From Salvator merianae (Eukaryota; Chordata; Lepidosauria; Squamata; Teiidae): DNA of 64,000 nt. The DNA lies in the NCBI GenBank assembly GCA_003586115.2, contig QVOM02000074.1, forward strand, positions 4,952,197 to 5,016,196. Direction: 5' to 3'. A program made the translations under genes and the position numbers. The notes beneath the pieces are model-generated. The model did no database searches. It saw only the letters and a list, made by a program, of their open reading frames with translations, and was not told the DNA's origin. This document shows positions 1 through 9,750 of this stretch, piece by piece (position 1 is the stretch's first letter; every line of letters starts with the position of its first letter).

Positions 1-216
1 GCTCGCCCCGCCCCGCCCGCCGCTCGCTCGCTCGCCCCGCCCCGCCGCTCGCTCGCTCGCTCACTGTGCCGGCTGGCGTGCGCGCGCGCGGCCATCATTA
101 CGGCGGCAGCGGGAGTAGGCGTCCTGCAGGGCGGGGCGTCCTGCAGGGCGGGGCGTCCTGCTCAGCTGTCGCCGTTCGGTCCGCCCCGGGTGGCGGAACA
201 TATAGCTACGCCGCTG
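1..216. mobile_element. CpG-rich hAT-like non-autonomous element, right end only (cut by window edge)
   Basis: This patch is extremely GC- and CpG-rich. It has GCTC/CCCCG runs at 1-60 and a 17-bp tandem unit (GGCGTCCTGCAGGGCGG) repeated about 2.6 times at 118-161. It ends at 216 with TAGCTACGCCGCTG, whose reverse complement CAGCGGCGTAGCTA matches the terminal repeat of the two complete elements at 2437-3144 and 47825-48561. I therefore read it as the right end of a related hAT-like element that begins outside the window. The left end and target duplication cannot be seen. A true promoter CpG island is the alternative, but the abrupt fall to AT-rich DNA exactly after the terminal motif favours a transposon. 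Confidence 0.5.
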
Positions 217-578
217 GTTAAAAAGCTTACTTTCAATTTTTGAACAACAATCTTCCTGGATTTCATGTTTCAAAGTGTTCCTCAGTTTTTAATCTTCATT
301 TGGTGCTTTGCCTCAGACTTCCTGGCCCAACTGTATATTTCCCTCTGTGCTTGCCAAGCAGTCAGCCAGACTGGTTCGATTTTCTGAAAAGTGCATTCCA
401 TTAGAATCCATCCCCTTAAGACACCGGCTGCACATATTAAGACCTTTAAAAAAAAAAATCCCCACTGAGCTTAACTAAATTATTTGGGCAAGTTGAATAT
501 GCAGTAACTAGTAACCCTCAGCCATCAAAGATATTCATTCACAAAGAAACTTGAGATAGAAAATTATCCAAAAACTCT
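217..578. other. Unassigned AT-rich sequence
   Basis: I see no coding potential, terminal repeat or recognisable retroelement in this stretch between the window-edge element and the nested H1 block. Confidence 0.5.
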
Positions 579-1344
579 GGGTGCGGTCCACATTGTAAAT
601 TTAATCCATATTGGAGGAGAACGAGGATTTAGTACATATTCCAGTCATTCCTACATTTGTATTATAACATGAACTCAATCCGGGCTTGCTCATTCTCACT
701 CCTCATTTTTTCCCTGCTTGGCATGGGGAAACTAAACCTTTACCTAAACCTTTAACTAAACCTCTCATCCAAATTCCCCTCCCCATTCAGTCAGTGATTG
801 GATGCAGTCCCAACATTCAAATCTTGACTTCACAGGTTTGGGAAAGTCAAACTCCACCCTCCATATTTCCCTGCTGCGACATCAGAACATGGATTCTCTT
901 AGTGGCATTACTGGTCATTCACCATTTGTTCCTTTTCCTCCTCCAGCCTGTATCCACCCAAGCACAACTTCAGTTCCACATCTGGCACACAATAAAGCTT
1001 CTTAAAGGGCAGATCTCAAATTCTGCTCCTTTGTAATTGCACTTTTGTGGAATTTCAGCGTAGCATAAAAGCAGGGAGAGGTCAGTGAAAATGGGGGAAC
1101 TTGGGAGTCCATTATCATGATAGTGAAATTAGTGGTCAACAATTGGACTCTTCTTCACCTCCCCCACCGTGACATCCACAGTGGCATTGTGTCCCATTAT
1201 GTAATTGTGCTGTGCGGATGGCAAGATTGACAGTGATGTACCTCACCCCCGTCACATGTACCCCCACCCCTCAGCATTCTTGAACAAAGCTGTTTGCCCC
1301 AGAGCTGCGGAAGCATGGGCCAGTTTTGCATAAAAGTCCTCTTT

Positions 1345-1860
1345 TGAAAAAAAAAAAATATTTTGAAATACATAAAACATATTTCTTATTCCCAAATGGG
1401 TGCGTTTATATAGATAACCTTTGTTCATTACATTTTGCCTTTCCTTCTTCTTCAAAAAGTTTCTTCAAGATTCCTTGTTTCTTGCCCCTCCTGGTTTCCC
1501 TTCTTCGTCCTACCTGTCTTCTTTCATCTAGATTGTTCAAATCTAGCGATAAGAAGCTCATTCTCTAATTCTTGTAGAAGGTGAATAAAGAGTTTCCAGT
1601 TTCTAACATCTTATCTATAGTTTTATTTCTCAATAAGTTAGTCAATTTGTCCATCTCTGCAAGATCTATCATTTTAATCAACCAGTCATCTACCATAGTT
1701 TTTTAAACTCCTTTCCATTTTTGTGCATAGACAATTCTAGCTGCAGGCATGTTATTTTGAATTAAAACATTAACATTATCAAAGTTGCCCTCTACTATAC
1801 CTAGTAAAGGAAATTCCGGTTTGAAAGGAATGTTCTTAAAAGTTGTATTTTAATTAAAGG
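1345..1860 (-). mobile_element. L1 LINE 3' end embedded in H1 copy 1
   Basis: On the minus strand the sequence encodes a decayed C-terminus of L1 ORF2: a stretch resembling AARIVYAQKWKG is followed by DDWLIKMIDLAEMDKL, then a stop and a 3' UTR that ends in an A-rich tract (T-run at 1349-1360 on the plus strand). The same fragment with the same junctions sits in the H1 copy at 31229-31741, so it was already part of the element before H1 duplicated. The reading frame is broken and it cannot make protein. Confidence 0.7.
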
Positions 1861-1908
1861 AAATGTTGTTTCCCTCGTGCTCTGCCAAAGGAAAATGGAG
1901 GAAACTTT

Positions 1909-2373
1909 GGACCTTTTCGCACTTTCCACGTTAGAATAAGATAATTATCCCATTCTAATGTGGAATAGACCACACCATGCGGACACTCTCTGCACTGCAT
2001 GCCTAGAAACTGCACTAGAAGCTGGCTACCGGCATTTGCGGTGTGAATGCTGGTAGCTGTGCCTGATGTGCTCTGGCCGCTGCCATAGTGACCTAATCAG
2101 GGTGTCACGCAGCCCAATTGTGCAGGCCTGATTGTGCCTGCTGGTTGCCATGGCAGCGGCCAGACGCATCGCACTACCCTGGAAGCTTAATTACTAGTAG
2201 GTGCAAATGCACCTTACTGGGTAAGGTTGTAGAGCACTAATTAGTGCTCCACAGGTATCTGCAATTGGGAGTGGCTGTAGCCCACTCCTGGCCTCTTACG
2301 GTGCCACAGGTTGCAGACGCACTTGGCTAGCAAGTAAGCTTGATGCTTGCTAGCAGCAAGTGCAAACAGGCCC
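1909..2373 (-). mobile_element. Harbinger-like MITE, family H2, inserted in H1
   Basis: The terminal inverted repeats are GGACCTTTTCGCACTTTCC at the left and, at the right, the complement of GGGCCTGTTTGCACTTGC. The right subterminal part holds a hairpin (CTAGCAAG / CTTGCTAG arms around 2329-2355). It matches the element at 38791-39231 in reverse orientation. The sister H1 copy at about 31145-31175 lacks this insertion, which fixes its boundaries to within a few bases. The flanking 3-bp duplication is not clean (TTT versus ATG), so it has mutated or the ends shifted. It has no coding capacity. Confidence 0.7.
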
Positions 2374-2502
2374 ATGGTGTCCTTCTTCTTGGAGGCATGT
2401 AAGAGAAAGGAAAATGGAGATACATTGTCCTTCTTGCAGTGGCATAGCGAGCCGCTTTGACACCCAGGGCTACTAGCCGTTTTGACGCCCGGGGCTAGGG
2501 GC

Positions 2503-2676
2503 GGGGCCAGCGAGCGTGCATGCGTGTGGGCGGGGCCAGCGAGCGTGCATGCGTGTGGGCGGGGCCAGCGAGCGCGCATGCGTGTGGGCAGGGCCAGCGA
2601 GTGTGCATGCGTGTGGGCAGGGCCAGCGAGCGCGCATGCGTGTGGGCGGGGCCAGCGAGCGCGCATGCCCCGCTCG
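2503..2676. repeat. 29-bp minisatellite, about six units
   Basis: The marker GGGGCCAGCGAG (first base g or a) recurs at 2503, 2532, 2561, 2590, 2619 and 2648, exactly 29 bp apart. Each unit contains GCATGCGTGTGGGC, an alternating purine-pyrimidine stretch of the kind that can favour Z-DNA. The same unit in inverse orientation forms an array at 48370-48508. Confidence 0.9.
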
Positions 2677-2690
2677 TCGTCCCACCCAGC

Positions 2691-2855
2691 GGCGGCCGCG
2701 CTCCTCGCCCCGGCCCGCCCGGCGGCGGCCGCGCTCCTCGCCCCGGCCCGCCCGGCGGCGGCCGCGCTCCTCGCCCCGGCCCGCCCGGCGGCGGCCTCGC
2801 TCCTCGCCCCGGCCCGCCCGGCGGCGGCCTCGATGGCCCTACCTGCACGCATGCG
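2691..2855. repeat. 33-bp GC-rich minisatellite, four to five units
   Basis: The marker GGCGGCC(G/T)CG recurs at 2691, 2724, 2757, 2790 and 2823, a strict 33-bp period. The unit contains CTCCTCGCCCCGGCCCGCC. Since 33 is a multiple of three, all frames without a stop in one unit stay open along the array. This explains several spurious reading frames. Confidence 0.9.
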
Positions 2856-3697
2856 CTCTCGCTGGCTCCGCTCACACGCACGCCGGCAGGCCGGGCGATG
2901 AGCCCAGCCGCCGCAGGCCGCCGCAGGCCGGGGTGACAAAGCGACGAGCACGTCCGTCGCCAGGTGGGCCGGGGCGACGAGTGTGGCCGCTGCTGGGCGG
3001 GCCGCCCGGGGCGACGAGCGTGGACGCCAGGGGCGGCGAGCGAGGGCGCCGGTGGGCGGGACCTTGGCTCCATGGGCCGGACGCCCCGGAAAACCCGCCG
3101 CCTGGGGCGCTCCGCCCCCCCTGCCCCCCCTCGCTACGCCAGTGCCTTCTTGCAGAGATAGGAGAGAAAGGAGGAGGTATGCATTTTGAGAGTGGACTGT
3201 GGTGCACAGCCAACTATAGAACAAGGTGTTGCCCAAGGTAAATGAAGGATAGCTTTCACTGTGCCTTCTCCTAAAAAATTCGAACGGTAAAAAAAAACAA
3301 CAGTTTGAAGGTGTGAAAGAGGACAACACGGTGGAAACCCAGCAATATATGCCAGGTGCTGTTCTCTCTTTCTACCCCAGTTATAACCAGAGTACAATGC
3401 CCACAACAAAGTCTGTTATTGGACAGGAGGAAATGGAGAGCTCTCCCTCTGTATGCCACCCAAAATGGTCCCAAAATGGGCGGGACCTTGGCTCCATGCA
3501 AAATGGTCTATTTGCATGTTCTCATGTTGCAAAGTATAATGGACTAATGATCTGAAACAGGCTGAGAACACCCTTAATCTGAATGTGATATAGTCCTGAT
3601 TTCAGCAATTTATTCCCGAAAAAGGCAAAATCATGTTTGGCCAGTAGGAACTGAAGATAGACTGTAAACTGATTAGATGCCATGTAGGAATGTGCCC

Positions 3698-4158
3698 TCT
3701 GAAAAGGTCAGTCTGGATTTTCCCAATAGATGCTTGAAAAAATATATATTAACCAAAGATGACTGTGTTATCAATGGTTATTAGAAAGTGGTATTGATTA
3801 AACTGTTGGTGGCAGGAAATTCAAAGGAAGATTAAACACCAATATTTATATGCTACTGCTGATCAAAATTCTAGGCTGGATAGAACAATGAAATCAATGA
3901 AGTTAAAAAAAAAGAAAAAGAAAAGAGAACAATGATGCCATTAACAACCAGCAAATGCTTGGGTGTGCAAATATGTTTTGAGCAGGCACTGAAAATCTAT
4001 CTGAGTAATCACCTGTCCTATTTCATGGGAAGAGGGAAAGCAGAAGCAGGCTTTCATAGGTTGTAAACAACAGCAGTCAAAGCACTCTCTCATTTCTTGC
4101 CATAATCCTTCCAGGAGCACAGAACTTTGTATTTTCAGTACAACAAAAAACAGAATTA
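3698..4158. other. Unassigned sequence
   Basis: This is AT-rich DNA with a purine-rich stretch at 3904-3930 and no supported gene or terminal repeat. Confidence 0.4.
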
Positions 4159-4561
4159 GGGCCTGTTCACACTGGCTTGCCACTGAGTTCTCAGATGCTC
4201 ACTGGACAGACTCAGCTGCACAGCCCTGCCACTGCAGCAACAGGGATCATCTGCAACTTCTCCCAGGTGCTACTAGCTGTGGACAACAAAAACATTCACA
4301 TTCTTCCAGGTACAAATGCTATGAATGGATGGGGGGTGGCTGCAGCTGCATAGTTGCACACTGTGTCCCAGTCGCCATGGCAGCAGCTGGATGTTGCCTC
4401 TGCCACAGTGGTTTGAACACCTGTCCACACTTTTAAGTGTGGTGGCCCAGTACGGGGCCGTCCTAGCCCTCGAAGTTCAGATGGCTGCCATGTCGTTGGG
4501 TCCCTTCCAGCCTAGAATGGTATTGGTATACCATTCTAGGCTGCAAAGTGCAAACAGGCCC
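4159..4561 (+). mobile_element. Harbinger-like MITE, family H3
   Basis: Terminal inverted repeats are GGGCCTGTTCACACTGG at the left and GTGCAAACAGGCCC at the right. The flanking trinucleotides are TTA and TCA, an imperfect 3-bp duplication. A perfect 14-bp hairpin, GCCTAGAATGGTAT with loop TGGT and ATACCATTCTAGGC, lies at 4510-4541 next to the right end. The copy at 22995-23456 is the same family in the opposite orientation and has the hairpin at its left end. No protein is encoded. Confidence 0.75.
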
Positions 4562-4794
4562 TCAGTCTTGGGGGAGATCTGTACCCAATTGTTAAACTGA
4601 TTTTTGGTGTTATAGTGCACATAACTAGATAATTCTCTGATGTAATTCCAGAGAGAAATGTGTTGACCCTTAATTTTAAGCTTTAATATTTTCAGATACA
4701 TAAATTTTATTTTCTAAGAAAAGTATAAAACCACCAGGAAATAGTTAAATTCTCTCAAAGGGCTAACTAGCTGTGACACTTAAAAGCAAACCCT

Positions 4795-5430
4795 TGTTTG
4801 AAGCAGACTGCTAAGAGTGATTCTGCTATGCTTTGGAGTTTGTTTGTCTGGAGAAGGCTACTGGGTTTTATCCATTTTTGCATTCTGTTAAATTTCAGTC
4901 AAGCTAATTTGTTGCTGTCACATGAAGTTCGGGTGGCAGCTGTAGCCAGGAGTGCTTACCAGTATCTCCGACTGGTTCGTGAGCTTCAACCTTTCCTGGA
5001 TAGGGAGAATTTGGCCATGGTGATCCTTGCTCTGGTAGCCTCCAGGCTAAACTACTGTAATGCACTCTTCATGTCACTGCCCTTCAAGATGCTCCATAAG
5101 GTGGAGCTAATGCAGAATGTAGCAGCTGCCGGGAGCCTCTGGCCAGACTCATATTATGCTGGTCTTGAAAGAACTGGAGATACATCAGGTACCAACTTTA
5201 TATGGTTTTTGGTGCCTGACTAAAACTTATATCCTCACCCAGGTCTTTGATGTTTAGCCCTTTCCTAATGTGATCCTGCTAGGGTGGGAGGTGAAGATAT
5301 TTTAACTGTGTTTTTATTTGTAATGTCTCACTGATTTTATCTATGTTTTATGTGATTTTATAGAATGTTGTGACCCGCCCTGAGACCATCTGTTGAAAGG
5401 TGGGATATAAATATTAAGAAACAAATAAAT
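4795..5430 (+). mobile_element. CR1/L2-type LINE, 3' end of reverse transcriptase ORF plus 3' tail
   Basis: An open frame at 4798-5223 contains the thumb region typical of CR1/L2 LINE reverse transcriptases: VRVAAVARSAYQYLRLVREL-like sequence, then SRLNYCNALFMSLP and a degraded LMQNVAA. The downstream part has the usual tail: GTTGTGACCCGCCCTGAGACC, then a GGGATATAAAT motif and AATAAAT. The copy is 5' truncated and several helices after LMQN are missing, so it is a dead fragment. The family assignment within the CR1/L2 group is by remembered motif only. Confidence 0.75.
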
Positions 5431-6538
5431 TTATAATATTGTACATTATAATACTGTATGGCCAACCCAGACTCTGATAGAATTTTCATCATGTTAGAAG
5501 AAGGACTAGTCTTCAGGCAAGATGATTCACTGCATGGTCAAATGGAGGCAGCCTCCTAGAATGATGCCTATGTGTCATGATCTCTCTTCTAGCGCAGTGC
5601 TGCCTCGACCTCAGCAGAAGAAATGGCAGCATCCACACAGGTGAATTCACTTGTGGCTTTTGCAGTGCTCACCTATTCCTTAATAGCCCCTTCATGCCAA
5701 AGAAAACCAGGATTGCCAAGTGCTTCTAACAGTCCTGGGTCTCTTTACAGCCCTCCAAACAGGTTTTACTGCCTATTTCCACATGCCTACATACCATGGA
5801 AAGGCAATATACAAATAAACAGATGATGATGGTGATGGTGCAGGTCCTACTGAATGGAACTGTGGCCCATCTAGTCCAGTAGTCTCTTCTTACAATGACA
5901 AACAACTGCACACAGAAACCCAAAAGCAGGGTTATAACTACACACTTGCCCTCCTCACCGTTTTTCCAATAGCAGGTCTTCAGGGCTACACTGCCTCCTA
6001 TGTAAGCCTTGCTGAAGTCACACAGCTATCAAAGCTGGTAACCTAAGATGGCCCCTATTCCATGAATTTGCCCAGAAACTTCGACAAAGGCAGAATGGCG
6101 AATCAGGGCAAAAATAGCCCAGAGAAGTGAGCAAAGCAATACACAGTGTTTCATGCTAACCATTTCATATCACTGAACACAGCATTCTTACTATTTGCCT
6201 CTTTTTAAATGATTTTTATCACATTAGTGTGTTTAGTTGCCCAGTTATTATCTTTACTCTTCCTTTCACCTTGTTCATACTTTGCGCAAAGTGCCCTAAT
6301 TGTCTGCATTTCTTGATGGCAATTTGTGCAACAGTGGGCTACTGTCCACATTGCATTATCTGCAGTTTGTACACATACATGCAGAAACACACAAACGTTT
6401 GGCACAAACTGCCTGTTTTGGATCTTTCTCTGAACTGCAAAACCCACGGAGGAGATGTATTGCAGGAACTCTTGGCATTGTAAACTGGCCAAAGGAGGCC
6501 ACAATTTTCTACCATGAACTTCTTAGCTGAAACACTCA
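5431..6538. other. Mostly unassigned; short dispersed-repeat remnant at about 5840-6040
   Basis: Around 5845-5890 the sequence resembles the widespread sauropsid repeat with the core GGCCCATCTAGTCCAG. The part at 6005-6050 (GAAGTCACACAGCTATCAAAGC) vaguely resembles a MIR/CORE-SINE. Nothing else is recognisable, and the small open frames here lack any family motif. Confidence 0.35.
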
Positions 6539-8655
6539 GGCCGTGGTCACACCTTCACTTTAAAGCTTCTTCTGGCTGTTTTAGAATCTGGTAGACCACA
6601 TCTGTGTATTGAAATCCGTTTCTCATCGGTACTTTCTACCCTCCACGCGGATTTTCCAACATTCGAATTAATACAGCTCTAAAACCGTTGTAGTGCTATA
6701 CTCCACTTTTATTTCGAAGTTGTGGGCATGGAAGAGGATTAAAGAGGCTGAACCATGCCGCGGTGGGCAGTTGCTGCAGAACTTCCCTTTTCTTCTCTTA
6801 GCCAATGTGAGACGTCTGGGCGTTACCCCAAGTTGGTTCCATTCCCCCCCTTCTTCCTTCGTCCGCAGTATCACCAGCCCTCCTCAATAAACAACTTCCG
6901 GAATGCAGGTAGAGCAAAGAGTACTGCTGAAGCAGGACTCACTTCCCTGTACTGTCTGTGCTCAGGCTTCCATGCATCACCTCTGCCACAACTTATCTAC
7001 TCCCCCAGCCCCTGGCCATCCACCTCCCCGCTGTCCCCTTCCTTGCCAAAGAGGTCCTGGTCAGCCAGACTCTGGCTGGCTGGCGAGGGAGTGCGGCAGC
7101 TTTTTTTATTATTATTATTAAATAGCCACTTTTGCGCAACTGTGTAAATGCAGAATCTCATCCACGGAGAGGACAGTGGGGTTTCTCCACCAAGATCGAG
7201 GAAACCCCAGGTAGCCATTTCAGGTAAGCAGCCCATACCTGGCCAAAGGCCACTTGAAATGGACCCTGACCTGGAAGGACTTTTCTACGCGCCCCCCCCC
7301 CAGGCCCCTGCCATCCGCCTCCCCACCATCCCCTTCCTTGCCAAGCAGGTCCTGGTCAGCCAGACTCTGCCTGGCTGGCAAGGAAGTGCAGCGGCTTTCT
7401 ATTATTATTATTAAATGGCCACCTTTTTGCAACTGTGTAAATGCAGAATCTCATCCACGGAGCGGACGGTGGGGTTTCTCCACCAAGATCGAACAGCGTA
7501 CGGCAATCTTTGTCCGTGGAATGCTCTTTCTTTGCCACCACCACCATCCTTTGCCACCACCACCATCCTTTGCCCATGATACGCTTCTATGTCGAAGCTG
7601 CTGCCTACCCTCTTGGCCCATGCCAGCCCCTTGGCAGACACTGAGCCTCCCCCGCAGCGGTGTTGGCCTACACTGCAGGGCTAGCAGACCGGAGCTTGCT
7701 GGCTGCTGGCATTGGAGAGGCTGCCTTCTGTGGGGGCCAGTGCCGTGGCTGGAAAGTGTTCCACCAAACCTCACAGAGCCGGAGATAGTAAAGGGGGAAG
7801 CTGCGGGGATCCGCTTTCACTGCACGCAGAGTCCTGCGGGCTACCTGCACCTCCAATGTCAGCAGCCAGCCCAACCCTTTCAGCCCAGCCACATAGATGC
7901 TCCGGGCAGCTTGTGTGTGGAAGCTATACCATTGCATGCTCCTCACTTTCCTTGTCTGACCCTCCAATGTACTGCTGCATAGCGAGGTGCCGGTGGAGCG
8001 AAAGCAAGACTGCTATGCCCATTTCCTGATCGGGCGCCATTGCAAGTGCCCTTTACACACGAGATGGCTACCTGGCCTTGCTATCAGGCATGAAAGTCAA
8101 GCGGAGAAATTTGTCCAGGGTGGCCCGCTTCAGCAAGCGCAAAGGGGGGGGTGGTCACGAAGAAAGAGCATTTCACGGACAAAGATTGCCATACGCTGTT
8201 CGATCTTGGCAGAGAAACCCCACCGTCCGCTCCAAGGATGAGATTCTGCATTTACACAGTTGCGCAAAAGTGGCCATTTAATAATAATTTAAAAAGCCGC
8301 CGCACTCCCTCGCCAGCCAGGCAGAGTCCAGCTGACCAGGACCTGCTTGGCAAGGAAGGGTCGGCAGGGAGGTGGACAGCAGGGGATAGGTAGCTCTCTG
8401 CCCCCACCCCCTGCATTCAAAAACTTGATTGACAAGCAATTATCCTATTAGAGCGAAGGGAGGGGCGCAACTGTGGAAAGGGGTGGCGACACAAAAGGTA
8501 CCATTTCAGGCAACTGAGAATGGGAAAAGGAAGGTGTGAGCAGTGAAGATTAAATGGAGAACGGATTTTCAGGTGCTGGGTGTGAGCGGGGCTGGGACAG
8601 TTTGAATCCGAACTGCATATTACACGGACTACTTTCTTGAAGTGTGACCGCGGCC
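6539..8655. mobile_element. Large foldback Harbinger-like element, family H7, with internal duplications
   Basis: The ends are GGCCGTGGTCACACCTTC at 6539 and GTGTGACCGCGGCC at 8655, inverted repeats of the GGCC-n-TCACAC type. Flanks are TCA and TTA, an imperfect trinucleotide duplication. Inside, a block of roughly 200 bp is present twice in tandem (about 6990-7200 and 7290-7495, offset about 295 bp) and once inverted (about 8150-8370). The block contains GGCAGCTTTTTTTATTATT-like and CTCCACCAAGATCGA sequence. Between the arms, 7570-8150 is unique GC-rich sequence of unknown origin. The 242-codon open frame at 7254-7982 runs across the duplicated block and has no recognisable domain. Confidence 0.6.
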
Positions 8656-9249
8656 TTACTGACAGACTCTGTGTCAGGCCTCTTCTGGCCCTTCTTCCAG
8701 TTCCCGGACTTTCTTAAAAGCATTGGAACTATGCTGCCACTGCTTTGTTCGGCATGTTGTGTGCTGCCATAGCATCAGATCTGACATTCAGGAACTTCTG
8801 TGCATGCAGAGAAGGGGGGAAAAGGAAGCTGAAAGTTCCTGGTAGTCCAGTGCAATGCCGTGTTGTTAGCGACTGAGGGCACCTGGTGGTCCCATTTGAG
8901 CCACTCGAGGAGAGTCTGACCTTATTTTCAAAACCAGTTATCCTGCGATGACTGGAGACTCCTTTAATTCTTCTCCTTTGCTCTATTTTTTCAAACAGAA
9001 ATAGCTATCACTAATAAAGACACAATCATTGCTTCACTTGCCTCCAATTATCCTACAGTACTGCTTCCAATTTATTCTACAGTAATTTGTAAGCTTTCAT
9101 TATGCTAGTCTGCAGAAGTACTACAAGCAGCTGAAATTACTTGAGCTTGGTTCTGGGCTTTGTACTGGGACTCCTCAGAGACAATTGCATGTGTGAGAGA
9201 CTGAGAAGATCTTAAGACTAGGGTTTGGTTTGACAGAGGCTGACTCCAG
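8656..9249. other. Unassigned sequence
   Basis: No terminal repeat, retroelement motif or credible exon is visible between the H7 element and the H10 repeat. Confidence 0.4.
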
Positions 9250-9750
9250 ATGCTGGCCGAACATAGTGCCAATAGGAGATATTCGGGAGAAAAGACCCTC
9301 CAGAATTGCCACCTGTTGGCTAGACAGCGCAGTGTCCAATACTGTCTATGCACTTTTTGGTACGTGCATTTCCAGGTATTTCACCAACGCATGTGACCAC
9401 CGTACATGCGTGGGCATCATTTTTTGTCCCCACATGTGTGGTGGACATGCACATCTGGGTATCAAAATACCTGAATGTGCGCGACGCCGCCACCACACAC
9501 GAAGCTGTCTTTTTCAGCCCACATGCATCCACAGTGACCAGAACAACAATGGCTGCTCCATCTACAAGGTAAGCGATGGTGTTGTTTTGGGTAAACCTGC
9601 CATGAGAGTTGACTTTTTCCAAAATAGGATATCACACGTTTTAGGGGGGATATAGCATAGCTATAGTGGGGTTGCCACAGATACATGTGGCAATGCCACC
9701 ACAGAGGTGCCAAAGTGGCGCTATATTAAGCCCATCTGAACAGGGCTAGA
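9250..9750 (-). mobile_element. Dispersed DNA-transposon-like repeat, family H10
   Basis: This segment matches the segment at about 45484-45985 in inverse orientation over most of its length. Shared landmarks are GATTGCCACATGTATCTG, the GTTTTCCCAAAATAG-like hairpin arm, the CACATGTG-rich middle and a GGGTATTTCA/CAAAATACC pair. The outer left end (reverse strand) reads GCCCTGTTCAGATGG, similar to Harbinger terminal repeats, but the other end is not sharp and no target duplication could be fixed. Smaller relatives may lie at 42895-43265 and 52600-52760. Confidence 0.5.

Larger units (their letters stand above)
2437..3144 (+). mobile_element. CpG-rich hAT-like non-autonomous element with two internal minisatellites (copy 1)
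   Basis: The element begins CAGTGGCATAGCGAG and ends CTCGCTACGCCAGTG, which are imperfect inverted repeats of the CAGNGGCGTAGC type known in hAT elements. A perfect 8-bp direct repeat CCTTCTTG flanks it (2429-2436 and 3145-3152), the hAT target length. The interior is more than 70 percent G+C by eye, with a 29-bp array (2503-2676) and a 33-bp array (2691-2855). The host sequence is H1, and the unoccupied equivalent is visible in the sister copy at about 31105-31125. Open frames across it on both strands (up to 362 codons) are by-products of the repeat composition; the 33-bp period keeps frames open. It has no transposase. Confidence 0.85.
579..3697 (-). mobile_element. Harbinger-like composite element H1, copy 1, carrying an L1 fragment and two later insertions
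   Basis: The outer element runs from GGGTGCGGTCC at 579 to GGAATGTGCCC at 3697, reversed relative to the copy at 30558-32572. A 3-bp direct repeat TCT flanks it (576-578 and 3698-3700), as expected for PIF/Harbinger-type target duplications, though TCT is not the usual TWA. Reading the minus strand, it matches the sister copy from the left terminal repeat (about 3697-3150), through a central part, an embedded L1 3' end (about 1860-1345) and on to the right terminal part (about 1340-579). Two later insertions split it: a MITE at 1909-2373 and a CpG-rich hAT-like element at 2437-3144. Removing these leaves about 1.94 kb, close to the 2.0 kb of the sister. There is no transposase gene. Confidence 0.8.

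Noticed and set aside
1..216. Promoter CpG island of a host gene at the window start
   Set aside because: It ends exactly at a motif shared with the ends of the two hAT-like elements, and no exon or splice donor follows.
2503..2676. CRISPR-like direct repeats
   Set aside because: The 29-bp units are contiguous with no spacers, and the DNA is vertebrate. It is a minisatellite.
2241..3329. 362-codon minus-strand open frame and overlapping long frames on both strands
   Set aside because: It runs across a hAT-like element with 29-bp and 33-bp arrays. The 33-bp period preserves frames, the product is low-complexity (AGRAGARS-type repeats), and both strands are open at once.
7254..7982. 242-codon plus-strand frame
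   Set aside because: It crosses the tandemly duplicated block of a foldback element. It is proline/serine rich without a domain, and opposing frames are also open.
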